Assembly: GCF_005863245.1 (NCBI RefSeq)
Contig: NZ_VBUT01000002.1
Coordinates: forward strand, 558,001-622,000
DNA length: 64,000 nt
Reading direction: 5' to 3'
Source of the DNA: Nocardia cyriacigeorgica
GTDB taxonomy: Bacteria; Actinomycetota; Actinomycetes; Mycobacteriales; Mycobacteriaceae
The notes under the pieces are model-generated. The model ran no database searches. It saw only the letters and a program-made list of their open reading frames with translations, and had not been told where the DNA came from. Both the position numbers and the translations under genes were made by a program. Shown piece after piece: positions 25,459-34,645 of the stretch. Each line of letters opens with the position of its first letter. The stretch's first letter is position 1.

Positions 25459-26856
25459 ATGTTCACAGAACCGGTCAGAGCGCAGCGACGGCCCGTTGGC
25501 AGGCGCAGGCCGTTGGCGATGCTCGGCGCGCTGGTCCTGGCGGTCGCCGCGGTGTCGAGCGTCGGCGCCGGACCAGGCGCGTCGGCGCCGGGTTCCGGTT
25601 CGGCATCGGGATCGTCCTCGGGTTCGTCCCAGACTGCGGACTTCTACCTCCCGCCCACACCGCTACCGGACGCAAAGCCAGGCCACATCCTGCGCAGCGA
25701 GCCGTATTCGCTGGCATGGGCCATCCCCGGGCAGCAAGGCCAGGTTCCCGCGAACGCCACGCGCATCATGTACCTGAGCGCCGACACCCACGGTGATCCA
25801 GCCGCGGTCACCGGCACCTACCTCGAACCCACCCTGCCGTGGAACGGGCCGGGGCCCCGCCCGCTGATCGCGGTCGCGCCGGGCACCCAGGGCCAAGGCG
25901 ACCAGTGTGCACCGTCGAAAACCTTGGCCGAGCTGATCCACTACACCTTTCCCCTCGACATCTGGGTCAGCTATGAGGTGATCACCGCGTACGCGCTGCT
26001 CGCACGCGGCATGGCGGTGGTGATGACCGACTACCACGGCCTGGGCACCCCCGCCGTGCACGACTACGTCAACCGGGCCGCCGAAGCCCACGCCGTCCTC
26101 GACTCGATCCGCGCCGCCGAAGCACTGACCGGAATCTCGCGTCCCAGTGCCATTTTCGGCTACTCCCAAGGCGGCGGCGCCGCAGCAGCCGCCGCCGAGC
26201 TACAGGGTGAATACGCTCCCGAACTGGACCTGCGTGGCACCTACACCGGGGCCCCGCCCGCAGATCTGCGTGCGGTTATGCTCAGCGCCCCTGCCGTCAA
26301 CGGGATCGTCCCGGGTGTGATCGGTGGCTTCGGGACCGGATTGCTGGGATACGTGCTCAACGGCATCGTCGCCGACTATCCCGACACCGCGCCGATCGTC
26401 GACGCGGCCACCAACCCCGCCGGCAAGCAGATGATGGCCGAGCTGGCCAACACCTGTATCGGCGAAGCCGTCTTCCGCACCATGCTGCGGCCGACAACCT
26501 GGTACACCGCCGGTGGCCGCACACCGGCTGAGATCATCGACAGCTCACCGGAATTGTCGGCGATTGTCGACGAGCAGCGCATCGGCCGGCGCAAGCCGGT
26601 CGCACCTGTCCTGATCGCCGCCGGTACCAACGACGATGTCCTGACCTATCAGCAGGTTCATCAGCTCGCCGTCGACTGGTGCGCACACGGCGCGACCGTG
26701 CAACTGGACAGAACCGCCTGGCTGCCGCCGCTGTTCCCCAGCACCGCGATCGGCCACCTGCTGGCATACCTGCCCGCCACCGTCGCCGCCCACGACTGGC
26801 TCACCCAGCGCCTCGCCGGTGCGCCCGCTCCGAGCAACTGCTCCGCCCTGCCCTGA
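25459..26856 (+). CDS. Secreted lipase (LIP family)
   Basis: 465 aa. A basic N-terminus and hydrophobic core (residues 18-42) form a signal peptide, followed by a Gly/Ser linker. The alpha/beta-hydrolase nucleophile is Ser236 in GYSQGG. IAAGTNDDVLTY carries the likely catalytic Asp, and a GH near residue 432 the likely His. The family acts on triglycerides and other esters outside the cell. It fits as the ester-cleaving end of the ketone-to-ester pathway of the preceding genes. AGGGGAG precedes the ATG. Confidence 0.88.
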   Translation: MFTEPVRAQRRPVGRRRPLAMLGALVLAVAAVSSVGAGPGASAPGSGSASGSSSGSSQTADFYLPPTPLPDAKPGHILRSEPYSLAWAIPGQQGQVPANATRIMYLSADTHGDPAAVTGTYLEPTLPWNGPGPRPLIAVAPGTQGQGDQCAPSKTLAELIHYTFPLDIWVSYEVITAYALLARGMAVVMTDYHGLGTPAVHDYVNRAAEAHAVLDSIRAAEALTGISRPSAIFGYSQGGGAAAAAAELQGEYAPELDLRGTYTGAPPADLRAVMLSAPAVNGIVPGVIGGFGTGLLGYVLNGIVADYPDTAPIVDAATNPAGKQMMAELANTCIGEAVFRTMLRPTTWYTAGGRTPAEIIDSSPELSAIVDEQRIGRRKPVAPVLIAAGTNDDVLTYQQVHQLAVDWCAHGATVQLDRTAWLPPLFPSTAIGHLLAYLPATVAAHDWLTQRLAGAPAPSNCSALP

Positions 26857-26989
26857 GCCTCGCCGTACGTCAGGACCGGTGGTCGTTTCCGGCTTCGCGA
26901 CGGGCGCCTGGGCCGGGCCGACCGCAGTGGGAGTCTTGTTCGGAGTACTGGCCGAGAAAATCCTGAGCATGTTCGGGCGCGCAGGGTGA

Positions 26990-27697
26990 TTACGGCAGCT
27001 GAGCTTCGATTCCGTCGAGGATGATCGTCAGTCCGAGAGCGAACGATTCGTCGAAATCGCAGAACTCGAGTTGTGCTTGCGCGGACAAGGTCGGATAGAT
27101 CTCGGCATGCTCGTCGATATGTGCCTGAGCGTCGCGGCGCAGTACGAGCTCCTCGCCGGGGTCGCTGATCGTGGATCGCCATACGTTCTCGGCGGCGACG
27201 AATCCGTCGACGAAGTAGCTCAGCGCTCCGACCGCGGCGAGCAGCGGTTGCCCGGTCAGCCCGGCTCTACTCAGGGCGGTGTAGAAGCGTTCGGAGCGGG
27301 CGAGAGCGTTGGGGCCGAGCAGTGGCCTGCCACTCATCAGGCCCAGGATCCACGGATGGCGGCGCAGTACGCCGCGGGTCTGGACGAGTTGCCGGGTGAG
27401 ATAGTGCCGCCAAGCATCCGCTGTCGTGCGTGTTTCGGTGTCCGGTGAATCCAGTTCGATTTCGGCGAAAACCGCATCGATCGCGAGGTCGAACACGTCG
27501 TCTTTGGTATCGACGTAGGCATACAGCGACATCGTGCCGCAGTCGAGGCGAGCGGCCAGCCGGCGCATCGAGAAGCCGGCGACTCCCTCGGCGTCCAGCA
27601 GCGACACGGCCGCGGCGACGATCCGTTCCAGCGATAGCCGGGGCTTGCGCTGCGAACTCTCACCGCGAAGCCAGACGGTCCGGGGTCGGTCCGGCAT
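26990..27697 (-). CDS. TetR-family regulator with tetracycline-repressor-type C-terminus
   Basis: 235 aa. Helix-turn-helix: IVAAAVSLLDAEGVAGFSMR, then RLAARLDCGTMSLYAYVDTK; the LYxYVxxKD pattern and the later WRHYL region fit the TetR_C class. The ATG at 27697 is divergent from the DUF885-like gene at 27786 and faces the dyad at 27717-27738. It is convergent with the lipase gene. Confidence 0.88.
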   Translation of the reverse strand: MPDRPRTVWLRGESSQRKPRLSLERIVAAAVSLLDAEGVAGFSMRRLAARLDCGTMSLYAYVDTKDDVFDLAIDAVFAEIELDSPDTETRTTADAWRHYLTRQLVQTRGVLRRHPWILGLMSGRPLLGPNALARSERFYTALSRAGLTGQPLLAAVGALSYFVDGFVAAENVWRSTISDPGEELVLRRDAQAHIDEHAEIYPTLSAQAQLEFCDFDESFALGLTIILDGIEAQLP

Positions 27698-27716
27698 GCC
27701 CGCGCTCCCATCGTGC

Positions 27717-27738
27717 GCTGTACGAAAAAACGTACAGC
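27717..27738. promoter_or_regulatory. Perfect inverted repeat with A6 spacer, TetR operator candidate
   Basis: GCTGTACG (27717-27724), AAAAAA, CGTACAGC (27731-27738): perfect 8-bp arms midway between the divergent TetR and metallopeptidase genes. The A6 tract would bend the DNA. Confidence 0.7.
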
Positions 27739-27785
27739 TAGCTTACCGGGTGAGTCGGCGACATAGCTACGGAGGAATCGACGAC

Positions 27786-29030
27786 ATGAGTGGACAGGAC
27801 TGGTTCCGCGATTACTCGCTGCTGGCCTTGCGCCTGAACCGCCAGGTCACGAGCAATACCGGTGGTACTGTGCTCATTTATCAGGGGCCATCGCAATGGA
27901 GTGCGGAGGTGGCCGGCGAGCAGCCGCTGCCGCCGGAGAAACTGGTCGATGACGCCGACCGGTTGTTGGCAACACTTCCTTTCGAGCCCGCGCGCTCGCG
28001 CTACCTGGCCGCGCAGATTCGGGCCATGCGTGCGGTTGCGCGACGGCAGTGCGGCGGGCAGTTGCCGCTGGCCGACTACGCCAGGGAATGTCTGGGGCTG
28101 GAGGTGAGCTGGGTGCCCGAGACCGAGTTCGAACAAGCACATGATCGGCTCGACGCCGCGTTGCCCGCAGGCCGTGGGTCATTGAGCGATCGACTGCACG
28201 CCTGGCAGGCTGCCCACGCCCTTGCCGCGGAGCGAGTGCAGCGGCAGCTTCCGGTGATTGTCGGCCAGGCCATTGCCGAGACGCGAGTCCGGACCGATGC
28301 CATGATCGTGTCACTTCCGCCGGACGAAGTCGTCGACTGCGAGTTGGTGACGGGCACGCACTTCTGGGGCGCGGGCGCCTACGAAGGCGGGAGGAAAGCG
28401 ACCCTGTACATCAATACCGACATCCCGTTCAACCTGGCTGATCTGCTGTATCTCGTTGCCCACGAGGTTCATCCCGGACACATCGCCGAGGCGCTGCTCA
28501 AACAGATCCATCTCGTCGACGGGCAGGGCGTGATCGACCAGCAGGTGCGATTCATGCTGTCGCCACCCTTCGCCCTCGGCGAGGGCCTGGGTTTGCACGC
28601 CGAATCGATCATCTTCCCCGGCGACGAGGCTCGGGAATGGTTGACCGACAACGTTTTCGCCGCTGAACGTATCCAGCCCGATGGAAGCGACTTGGCCTCG
28701 ATACACGAGGTCAAGAACACGCTCTGGGGCGTCTTGGCGAACGTGGCCTTCCTGGCGGACGAGGGCAGGCCCGACGCCGAACTCGCCGGCTACCTGGCAC
28801 GGTGGGGGCTCTACGACGGCAACGAGATCGCCGCGGCGTTCAACTCGATCCGAGCGCCGGGCATGTCGGTGTATGTGCTCGGCTACTACTTCGGCTGGCA
28901 ACTGGTGCGCTCATGGCTGAACACCCCCGATCGGTTCCTTCGGGTCCGCCGCCTGCTTACCGAGCAACTGCTTCCGGCGGACCTGGAGGCTGGTTGGCCG
29001 AGTTCGACCCCCGCCACGAATCCTCGATAG
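27786..29030 (+). CDS. DUF885-like zinc metallopeptidase family protein
   Basis: 414 aa from the ATG at 27786 with GGAGG about 10 nt upstream; further upstream the frame is open but runs through the divergent promoter. HEVHPGH at residues 226-232 matches the HExxPGH metal motif of DUF885 proteins (gluzincin-like), and GEGLGLHAE near 265 could give the third ligand. There is no signal peptide, so it is cytosolic. It is alone on its strand, controlled by position by the divergent TetR. Confidence 0.8.
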   Translation: MSGQDWFRDYSLLALRLNRQVTSNTGGTVLIYQGPSQWSAEVAGEQPLPPEKLVDDADRLLATLPFEPARSRYLAAQIRAMRAVARRQCGGQLPLADYARECLGLEVSWVPETEFEQAHDRLDAALPAGRGSLSDRLHAWQAAHALAAERVQRQLPVIVGQAIAETRVRTDAMIVSLPPDEVVDCELVTGTHFWGAGAYEGGRKATLYINTDIPFNLADLLYLVAHEVHPGHIAEALLKQIHLVDGQGVIDQQVRFMLSPPFALGEGLGLHAESIIFPGDEAREWLTDNVFAAERIQPDGSDLASIHEVKNTLWGVLANVAFLADEGRPDAELAGYLARWGLYDGNEIAAAFNSIRAPGMSVYVLGYYFGWQLVRSWLNTPDRFLRVRRLLTEQLLPADLEAGWPSSTPATNPR

Positions 29031-29083
29031 TGCCGGCTGGAACAGGACGTACCTGAGCTCTGGTGCCGGAATCTGCCGGGTAC

Positions 29084-30211
29084 TCAACGGTCTGCGTCTG
29101 TGTAGCGGATGATGCCGCGGATGTTGCGGCCTTCGAGCATGTCGCGGTATCCCTCGTTGATCTGTTCGAGCCGGTATTGGCGGGTGACCATATCGTCGAG
29201 GTTGAGTTTGCCGACCTGGTACATGGACAACAGGTGCGGGATGTCGTAATGGGGATTGCCGCCGCCGAAGAGTGTGCCTTGCAGGTTCTTCTGTAGCAGC
29301 GACAGCATCGACAGGTTCAATGTCGCCTGGTTGTCGGTGAGGCTGCCCATGGCGGTGACTACACAGGTGCCGGCTTTGGCCGTGATGCCGAGCCAGGAAT
29401 CGACGTCTTCGCCACGGGCTTCACCGACGGTGACAATGACCTTCTTGGCCATTCCGCCCCAGGTGATCTCGGCGCACGCCGCCGTAGCTTCCTCGATCGT
29501 GCCGTAGACGTGGGTGGCGTCGAACTTCAACGCCTGCTGCTGTTTCCATTCCACCGGGTCGACGGCGAAGATATAGCGCGCGCCGGCGTGGACCGCGCCT
29601 TGGAGTGCGGAGATGCCGACGCCGCCGAGGCCGATGATCGCGACATCTTCACCGGGGCGGATATTCGCCGAGCGCACCGACGATCCGTAGCCGGTGGTGA
29701 CGCCGCAGCCGACCAGGCACGCCACCTCGAACGGGATCGACTCGTCGATCTTCACCACCGAACTGCGGTGCACGACCGCATACGGAGAGAAGGTGCCCAA
29801 CAGGGTCATCGGGTATACGTCCTGGCCGCGGGCCTGGATTCGGAATGACCCGTCGCTGACCGAAGCACCGCCCAGCAGCAACGCACCCAGATCGCACAGG
29901 TTGCGCAGCCCGGACTGACACGACGGACAGGTGCCACAGGAGGGGATGAATGACAGCACCACGTGATCACCGACGGCGAGATCGTCTACCCCCTCACCGA
30001 TCTCGGTGATGATCCCGGCGCCTTCGTGACCGCCGAGGACCGGGAAACCCATCATCGGGATGCCGCCGGTGACCAGGTGGTGGTCGGAGTGGCACATCCC
30101 GGCCGCTTCCAATTGGACTTTGACCTCGTTTTTGCGCGGGTCGCCGATCTCGATGTCCTCGACCGACCACGGTTGGTCGAATTCCCAGATGAGCGCGCCT
30201 GTGGTCTTCAT
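29084..30211 (-). CDS. Zinc alcohol dehydrogenase, NDMA-dependent type
   Basis: 375 aa. Catalytic-zinc residues lie in GMCHSDHH and GHEGAG, the structural zinc site is CGTCPSCQSGLRNLC, and the NAD motif is GLGGVG. This matches the NDMA-dependent/AdhD group of actinobacteria, which oxidises alcohols with a tightly bound nicotinamide cofactor. The ATG at 30211 has GAGG upstream. It is divergent from the TetR at 30353, with a shared operator between them. An AdhD-like gene is also part of the mymA locus. Confidence 0.93.
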   Translation of the reverse strand: MKTTGALIWEFDQPWSVEDIEIGDPRKNEVKVQLEAAGMCHSDHHLVTGGIPMMGFPVLGGHEGAGIITEIGEGVDDLAVGDHVVLSFIPSCGTCPSCQSGLRNLCDLGALLLGGASVSDGSFRIQARGQDVYPMTLLGTFSPYAVVHRSSVVKIDESIPFEVACLVGCGVTTGYGSSVRSANIRPGEDVAIIGLGGVGISALQGAVHAGARYIFAVDPVEWKQQQALKFDATHVYGTIEEATAACAEITWGGMAKKVIVTVGEARGEDVDSWLGITAKAGTCVVTAMGSLTDNQATLNLSMLSLLQKNLQGTLFGGGNPHYDIPHLLSMYQVGKLNLDDMVTRQYRLEQINEGYRDMLEGRNIRGIIRYTDADR

Positions 30212-30320
30212 TGTCTGCCTCTTCGTCGTGCAGTGGATACCGGGCCGCTGAGCGGGGCACAGCGGCCGAATGTGCCCGGCCGCGCTTCCGGGCAACGCGG
30301 TGACTCCGGGCTGCCTTGCA

Positions 30321-30348
30321 CCTTACAGGTGTCAAGCCTACTGTAAGG
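30321..30348. promoter_or_regulatory. Operator region between adh and tetR
   Basis: CCTTACAG (30321-30328) and CTGTAAGG (30341-30348) form an inverted repeat. On the reverse strand, 30321-30336 reads CTTGACACCTGTAAGG, half of an ideal TTGACACCTGTCAA palindrome. The other half-type copy is at 30969-30984. Both fit the TetR encoded at 30353, 5 bp downstream. Confidence 0.65.
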
Positions 30349-30352
30349 CGTT

Positions 30353-30925
30353 ATGGCGGAGACTGCTGTTCCTGGTAGGCGGGCGTTGGCGGGCAGGTCG
30401 GCGGAGACGGTGGACCGGCTGCTCGATGCGGGGCTGGAAGTGTTGCGCGAGAAGGGGTACGACCAGATCAGCATGCGCGAGGTCTGCCGGCGCGCCGAGG
30501 TCACCCATGCCACGGCCTACGGATACTTCTCCGCCAAGCAGCATCTGATCGCCGAGGCCTACCGGCGCCGCATCGAGCAGTGGTGTCAGGCACCGGTGAC
30601 CGGCGCCACCGCGTTGCAGCGGCTGTCGAATATCTTCACCGAACTGGGCGCGCTCATGGCCGCGGAACCGGAGCTGAGCACCGCGGCCTCGGCCGCTGTG
30701 CTCAGCCGTGACCCGGATGTCGAGCAGATCCGCAACCGGATCGGGCTCGCCATGGTGCGTCGCCTGCGGCTCGCCGCAGGCGAGGACTGTGGCGACAACG
30801 TGGTAGATGCGCTCAATATCGCGGTCAGCGGCGCCATGATTCAGGCCGGGATGGATTACTACACCTACGAGGCAATGGCCGAACGATTGACCTCGGTGGC
30901 CGCGCTGCTTCTGCACGGGGAATGA
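30353..30925 (+). CDS. TetR-family regulator
   Basis: 190 aa with the helix-turn-helix VDRLLDAGLEVLREKGYDQI, then REVCRRAEVTHATAYGYFSA. It is divergent from the alcohol dehydrogenase and upstream of the epimerase/SnoaL pair. Motif copies at 30321-30348 and 30969-30984 suggest that it controls the dehydrogenase, itself and the genes from 31131. No ribosome binding site of note precedes the ATG; the transcript may be nearly leaderless because the operator lies so close. Confidence 0.88.
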   Translation: MAETAVPGRRALAGRSAETVDRLLDAGLEVLREKGYDQISMREVCRRAEVTHATAYGYFSAKQHLIAEAYRRRIEQWCQAPVTGATALQRLSNIFTELGALMAAEPELSTAASAAVLSRDPDVEQIRNRIGLAMVRRLRLAAGEDCGDNVVDALNIAVSGAMIQAGMDYYTYEAMAERLTSVAALLLHGE

Positions 30926-30968
30926 CGCTCGCCCGCCCCGGCCGGACGCATCCCGATTTTCCAACTGG

Positions 30969-30984
30969 CTAGACACCTGTCAAG
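30969..30984. promoter_or_regulatory. Second TTGACACCTGTCAA-like site
   Basis: CTAGACACCTGTCAAG matches the palindrome TTGACA-CC-TGTCAA except at one base of the left half. It lies 147 bp upstream of the epimerase-like gene and probably binds the TetR encoded just before. Confidence 0.55.
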
Positions 30985-31130
30985 TGCAGTTGTAGCCTGG
31001 CTCACAACCGACCGGGGGCATGCAGTAGGCGCCGTTGCCGCTGCCTGGTCAGCGACGGCGAAACCGTTGCCGCCTCCCGGTGATCGGCAGGTCGGACAGA
31101 TGCGGTAGCGCCGCGGAGCAGGAGGCGTGG

Positions 31131-32138
31131 ATGCGGGTGTTGGTCACCGGGGCAACTGGTTTCGTCGGTGCCTGGACAGCCAAGGCGGTCCACGACCACG
31201 GCCATACCTTGCGCCTGCTCGTCCGTGATCCGGCGCGGCTGGCGCCGATCGCCGCGGCTCTGAACTTCGATGCCACCGACATGGTGGTCGGAGACATGAC
31301 CGATCCGGAACGGGTCCGTGTAGCGCTCGATGGGTGCGACGCGGTCGTACACGCCGCGGCGATGGTGGCATTGGAGCCCGACGCGGCCGAGTACATGATC
31401 GAGGCCAACCTCGCGGGCGCGAAAAACACACTCGGACAAGCGGTTGCCTGCGGCATCGACCCGATTGTGTACGTATCGAGCGTGACGGCCCTGTGGCACC
31501 GGCGATGCCCGCTACTGCACGCCGACCTGCCCCCGGGCGGCGGTCGTGACGGCTACGCCAGGTCGAAAGCCCTGGTGGAGCAATACGCACGGGACCTGCA
31601 GCAGCAGGGCGCTCCGGTCACCGTGACCTATCCCAGCGCCGTGCTCGGTCCGGCAGCGGGGGACCAGTTCGGCGAATCCGGCGAGGCCGTAGTCGCGTTC
31701 ATCCGATCGGGCATACCGGGTCGCGGCGCGGCCATCACCATCGCGGATGTCCGCGATCTCGCTGAGGCTCATGCCCGGCTCCTGGAACCGGATCGCGGCC
31801 CCCGGCGGTACGTACTCGGCGGTCACCACGTGGCCGGGGCCGACTTGGCGGCCCACCTCACGACCATCACCGGACGCCCGGTGCGGCATTACCCCATTCC
31901 CGACAGTGTGCTGGTCGGGCTGGGCACACTCGCCGACCGGTTCCGGCATCGGCTGCCGCCGAGTATGAACAAACTCGGCGAGGCCGGCATCCGCTACCTC
32001 ATCGACGCACCACCCGCCGACAATTCGCCCGCCGAACGCGACCTCGGCATCACCTTCCGGCCGGTCCGGCAGACCCTGCAGGACCTGCTCGCCGACCGGC
32101 GCCGGATCCGACACACCCGCGCGGCGAAGCAACGTTGA
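31131..32138 (+). CDS. NAD-dependent epimerase/dehydratase-like extended SDR
   Basis: 335 aa. It begins MRVLVTGATGFVGAW (NAD-binding TGxxGxxG), has the serine segment IVYVSSVTALW and an active-site YARSK. Extended SDRs of this kind act on sugars, steroids or ketones; 3-beta-hydroxysteroid dehydrogenase-like activity is possible. GGAGG 6 nt upstream supports the ATG at 31131. The SnoaL-like gene follows after 66 bp. Confidence 0.86.
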   Translation: MRVLVTGATGFVGAWTAKAVHDHGHTLRLLVRDPARLAPIAAALNFDATDMVVGDMTDPERVRVALDGCDAVVHAAAMVALEPDAAEYMIEANLAGAKNTLGQAVACGIDPIVYVSSVTALWHRRCPLLHADLPPGGGRDGYARSKALVEQYARDLQQQGAPVTVTYPSAVLGPAAGDQFGESGEAVVAFIRSGIPGRGAAITIADVRDLAEAHARLLEPDRGPRRYVLGGHHVAGADLAAHLTTITGRPVRHYPIPDSVLVGLGTLADRFRHRLPPSMNKLGEAGIRYLIDAPPADNSPAERDLGITFRPVRQTLQDLLADRRRIRHTRAAKQR

Positions 32139-32204
32139 CGTGGATCGCTCGCCTGCCATCAGCGGTGGTGGGCGTAACCGCAACCTGGAGAGGAACTTTC
32201 ACAC

Positions 32205-32789
32205 ATGACCGGATTTCCCCGTGCCGAGATCGAAGCCGTCGTCGAACACTGGCTGCAGGCCAACATCGAGGCCGAGCGCGTGGGGGACTGGCGCGGCCTC
32301 GCCGACTTCTTCGTCCCCGAGGCGACCTACGGCTGGAACATCGGCCCGCACCACGACGTGATGTGCGTCGGGATCGACGAGATCCGCGATATCGCCTTCG
32401 GTCAGGAGATGGACGGCTTGCTCGGGTGGCGCTACCCCTATCAGCGGGTGCTGATCGACGAGAAAGCAGGCGAGGTCCTCGGGTTCTGGAAACAGGTCAC
32501 CGAAGACACCGACGGCACCCAGCACGAGGTCTACGGTCTGGGCGGCAGTTGGTTCCGCTACGCGGGTGCGGGCAAATGGGCCTGGCAGCGCGACTTCTTC
32601 GACTACGGACATGTCGCCGACCTGTACCTGCGGCTGCTGAAGTCCGGCAAGGTCAGCGCCGAGTTCGCGCAACGCATGCAGAACAGCGCCGCCGCGGCCG
32701 GACACCTGCCCGGCTGGTACCCACTCGGGCAGACCCCCGCGCCGTTGTGGCCGGACACCGCGATGCCGGAGCTCCGGTCGCCGGCGTGA
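32205..32789 (+). CDS. SnoaL-like (NTF2-fold) protein
   Basis: 194 aa. The first ~130 residues fit an NTF2/SnoaL cone: EIEAVVEHWLQANIEAERVG, WRGLADFFVPEATYGWNIGP, then the strands GEVLGFWKQVTED and GLGGSWFRYA. Such proteins are isomerases, cyclases or ligand binders and often accompany steroid- or polyketide-modifying SDRs. A C-terminal ~60-residue helical extension is extra. GGAGAGGAAC precedes the ATG. Confidence 0.75.
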   Translation: MTGFPRAEIEAVVEHWLQANIEAERVGDWRGLADFFVPEATYGWNIGPHHDVMCVGIDEIRDIAFGQEMDGLLGWRYPYQRVLIDEKAGEVLGFWKQVTEDTDGTQHEVYGLGGSWFRYAGAGKWAWQRDFFDYGHVADLYLRLLKSGKVSAEFAQRMQNSAAAAGHLPGWYPLGQTPAPLWPDTAMPELRSPA

Positions 32790-32946
32790 CGGTGAGTGGT
32801 CGCCCGGTTTACCGACGACAAACGCGACTCGCCGATCCTGCCCTCGCTGATACCGTCATCGGATCGGGCGGTTCCCCGGACAGATGGCCGATATCGGTTT
32901 CCGGAGCCAGTCCCTCGGCGGAGTCCGGGAGGACGCCGGTATCCGG

Positions 32947-33453
32947 TCAGCTCTTGCTGCCGATCACTAGGCCGCCCCGTTTGGTGATTGGCAGTGGCGT
33001 GGGCAGCGTGCGCGCGGCCTTGGTGGCCCGGCGGCTGATGGCGCCGGCCACCAGCACCCCGTGTGGTCGAGCACCCGGTGGACGGCGCGGAGGGCGGGCA
33101 GCGGGTCCGGTAGGTGGTCGAGGATGTTGACCGCGACGACCGCATCGAAGGCGTTGTCGGCGAACGGAATCTCTGCGGCGTCGGCTCGGACCGCGGGCGG
33201 CGGAACCGCTGAGAGCATGGTCGCCGAGGCGTCCAGGCCCACCACCCACGGTGGTGCCGTCATCTTGTCCGCGGCGGCGCGCAGCGCGCCTTCGCCGCAG
33301 CCGAGGTCGAGCACGCGCCGGCAGTGGCGCTCGGTCAGCAGATGGGCGATCTTTGTCGTACAGGCTGAGACCGGGCCGCAGGTGGGTGGCGGTCGATCTG
33401 GCGCCGAGGCGGAACCGCTGCGGATCGGTGTCGTAGTCGCGTTCGGTTGCCAC
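32947..33453 (-). pseudogene. SAM-dependent methyltransferase with paired frameshifts
   Basis: The minus strand starts DYDTDPQRFRLGARSTATHL in one frame, continues in another with HCRRVLDLGCGEGALRAAA, VVGLDASATMLS, DAVVAVNILDHLP, and returns to the first frame at VLVAGAISRR. The shifts lie near 33355 (AAAG where AAG is expected) and 33065. Together they read as a class I methyltransferase (SAM motif DLGCGEG). The C-terminus is also cut short compared with the family. It lies just outside the left island repeat. Sequencing error is possible but would need two events. Confidence 0.7.
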
Positions 33454-33516
33454 GACGCCAGTATCGAGGAAGCCGACCTGATGCGGCAGTGCCCGAGGGT
33501 GGACGAGTCACTCAGC

Positions 33517-33743
33517 GGGGTCTCTGCGCTGCGGGATCGACGTGACGACTGATCTCGTAAGAATCCGGGTAACTCACCGGGTACGCCCAGAGGTGGTGGG
33601 CGTCGTGACCGCCGGTCCGCGACGTAGATCTCGCGCCTCCCACTCTCCGGCAAGAATCCCGGAGAGGCGGTCGAGCCCTGGTGCCGAGTGTGGGACTCGA
33701 ACCCACACGTCCGTGAGGACAACGGTTTTTTTGAGACCGTCGC
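33517..33743. repeat. Left flanking repeat of the island, with a partial tRNA-Leu
   Basis: 227 bp closely matching 46129-46354. Positions 33679-33743 are the 3' part of tRNA-Leu(CAA), minus strand, from CCA through the T, variable and anticodon arms, ending just before the D arm. It has two extra T residues in the anticodon loop (seven versus five). The rest matches sequence downstream of the tRNA. It is interpreted as one att end of the island. Confidence 0.82.
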
Positions 33744-34420
33744 TTTCGACGTTTGCAGTGATCGGAAAGTGTTGGCTTCTATGGTGGTATCGCGCTGACC
33801 AGCGAGTTTGTTCGTTGGTCTCGTTGGTGGGTATCGGCACGCTCAGATGCTGCTGCGGACTGGTTGCGGACTGAGCAGCGGACAGAACGGTTTCTGCCTC
33901 GGTTAAATGTCTCGACGAGTCGCCTCGGAACGGTCCAGCCGGAGTCGGCCGAGGGGGGTCGCGGCAGTCGCGGAACCCGGCACCGCCGGAAGCGTGTGCA
34001 CGGTGTGGAAGTGTGCGCACGCTCCTGTTTGTGATCCCGACGTTCGAGGCACTTCGCCTGATGGCCCTACATCCCGGCTATCTCCGCGCCGCGCGCTGTC
34101 GTGTTGGACGCCCTGGGTGGTAGGGATGGGTACCTGCCGCCGTTCCTCGCGGCAGGGTGGCCGTTACACCGTGTCGGCGGCGCGTCCGGCCGGTGCCGCG
34201 GACGCGGCACCGGCCGAAGCAGCCGTTCATGAGGTGCAATGCCGCCGTCGGGTTGGCTTTCGGATCGGCGACCGCTCGCCGGAACTGCGATGTCTCCCGG
34301 TATCGCTCGGCGTCGCCACTCGGCTCAGGACCCGCTGACCTACTGGCGAAAGAGTTCCAGGCGCGCCACTCTGGGGCGATTCGGACACATCGCGACTAGG
34401 TTCTGGGCCTACTGCCGTGA
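33744..34420. other. Left island end without a recognisable gene
   Basis: All frames here are short and lack family motifs or convincing starts. The only hint is WRKSS near 34345 on the plus strand, which resembles the beginning of DUF397 proteins but is not followed by the rest of that domain. Probably decayed island DNA. Confidence 0.5.
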
Positions 34421-34645
34421 TCACAGTCCGTGGTCGGGGAGCCGCCGGGTTCCTGCGGCGAGATCGTCGACGAGATCCTGGTACGCCGACGCCAACTCAT
34501 CCAGTTGCGCGCACGCGTCGACATATGCGGTGTCGGACGGTGCGGTTAACGCGACATAGGTCATCGCGGTGAGTTCTGCGATGCGGTCGATGACGCGCCC
34601 GATTGTTTCGGTGTGGATGCGAGCGCCGGGAAAGGGGACGGGCAC
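34421..34645 (-). CDS. Possible small hypothetical protein, 74 aa
   Basis: It reads ETIGRVIDRIAELTAMTYVA, then DACAQLDELASAYQDLVDDL, a helical pattern with coding-like composition, and no membrane segment. No family is recognised and the start is uncertain. It may be the surviving end of a longer gene, since the surrounding sequence is decayed. Confidence 0.35.
   Translation of the reverse strand: MPVPFPGARIHTETIGRVIDRIAELTAMTYVALTAPSDTAYVDACAQLDELASAYQDLVDDLAAGTRRLPDHGL

Noticed and set aside
26879..26989. 36-codon plus-strand frame after the lipase (SGFATGAWAGPTAVGVLFGV)
   Set aside because: Looks hydrophobic and possibly a membrane-protein remnant, but it is short, without ribosome binding site, and overlaps no known family.
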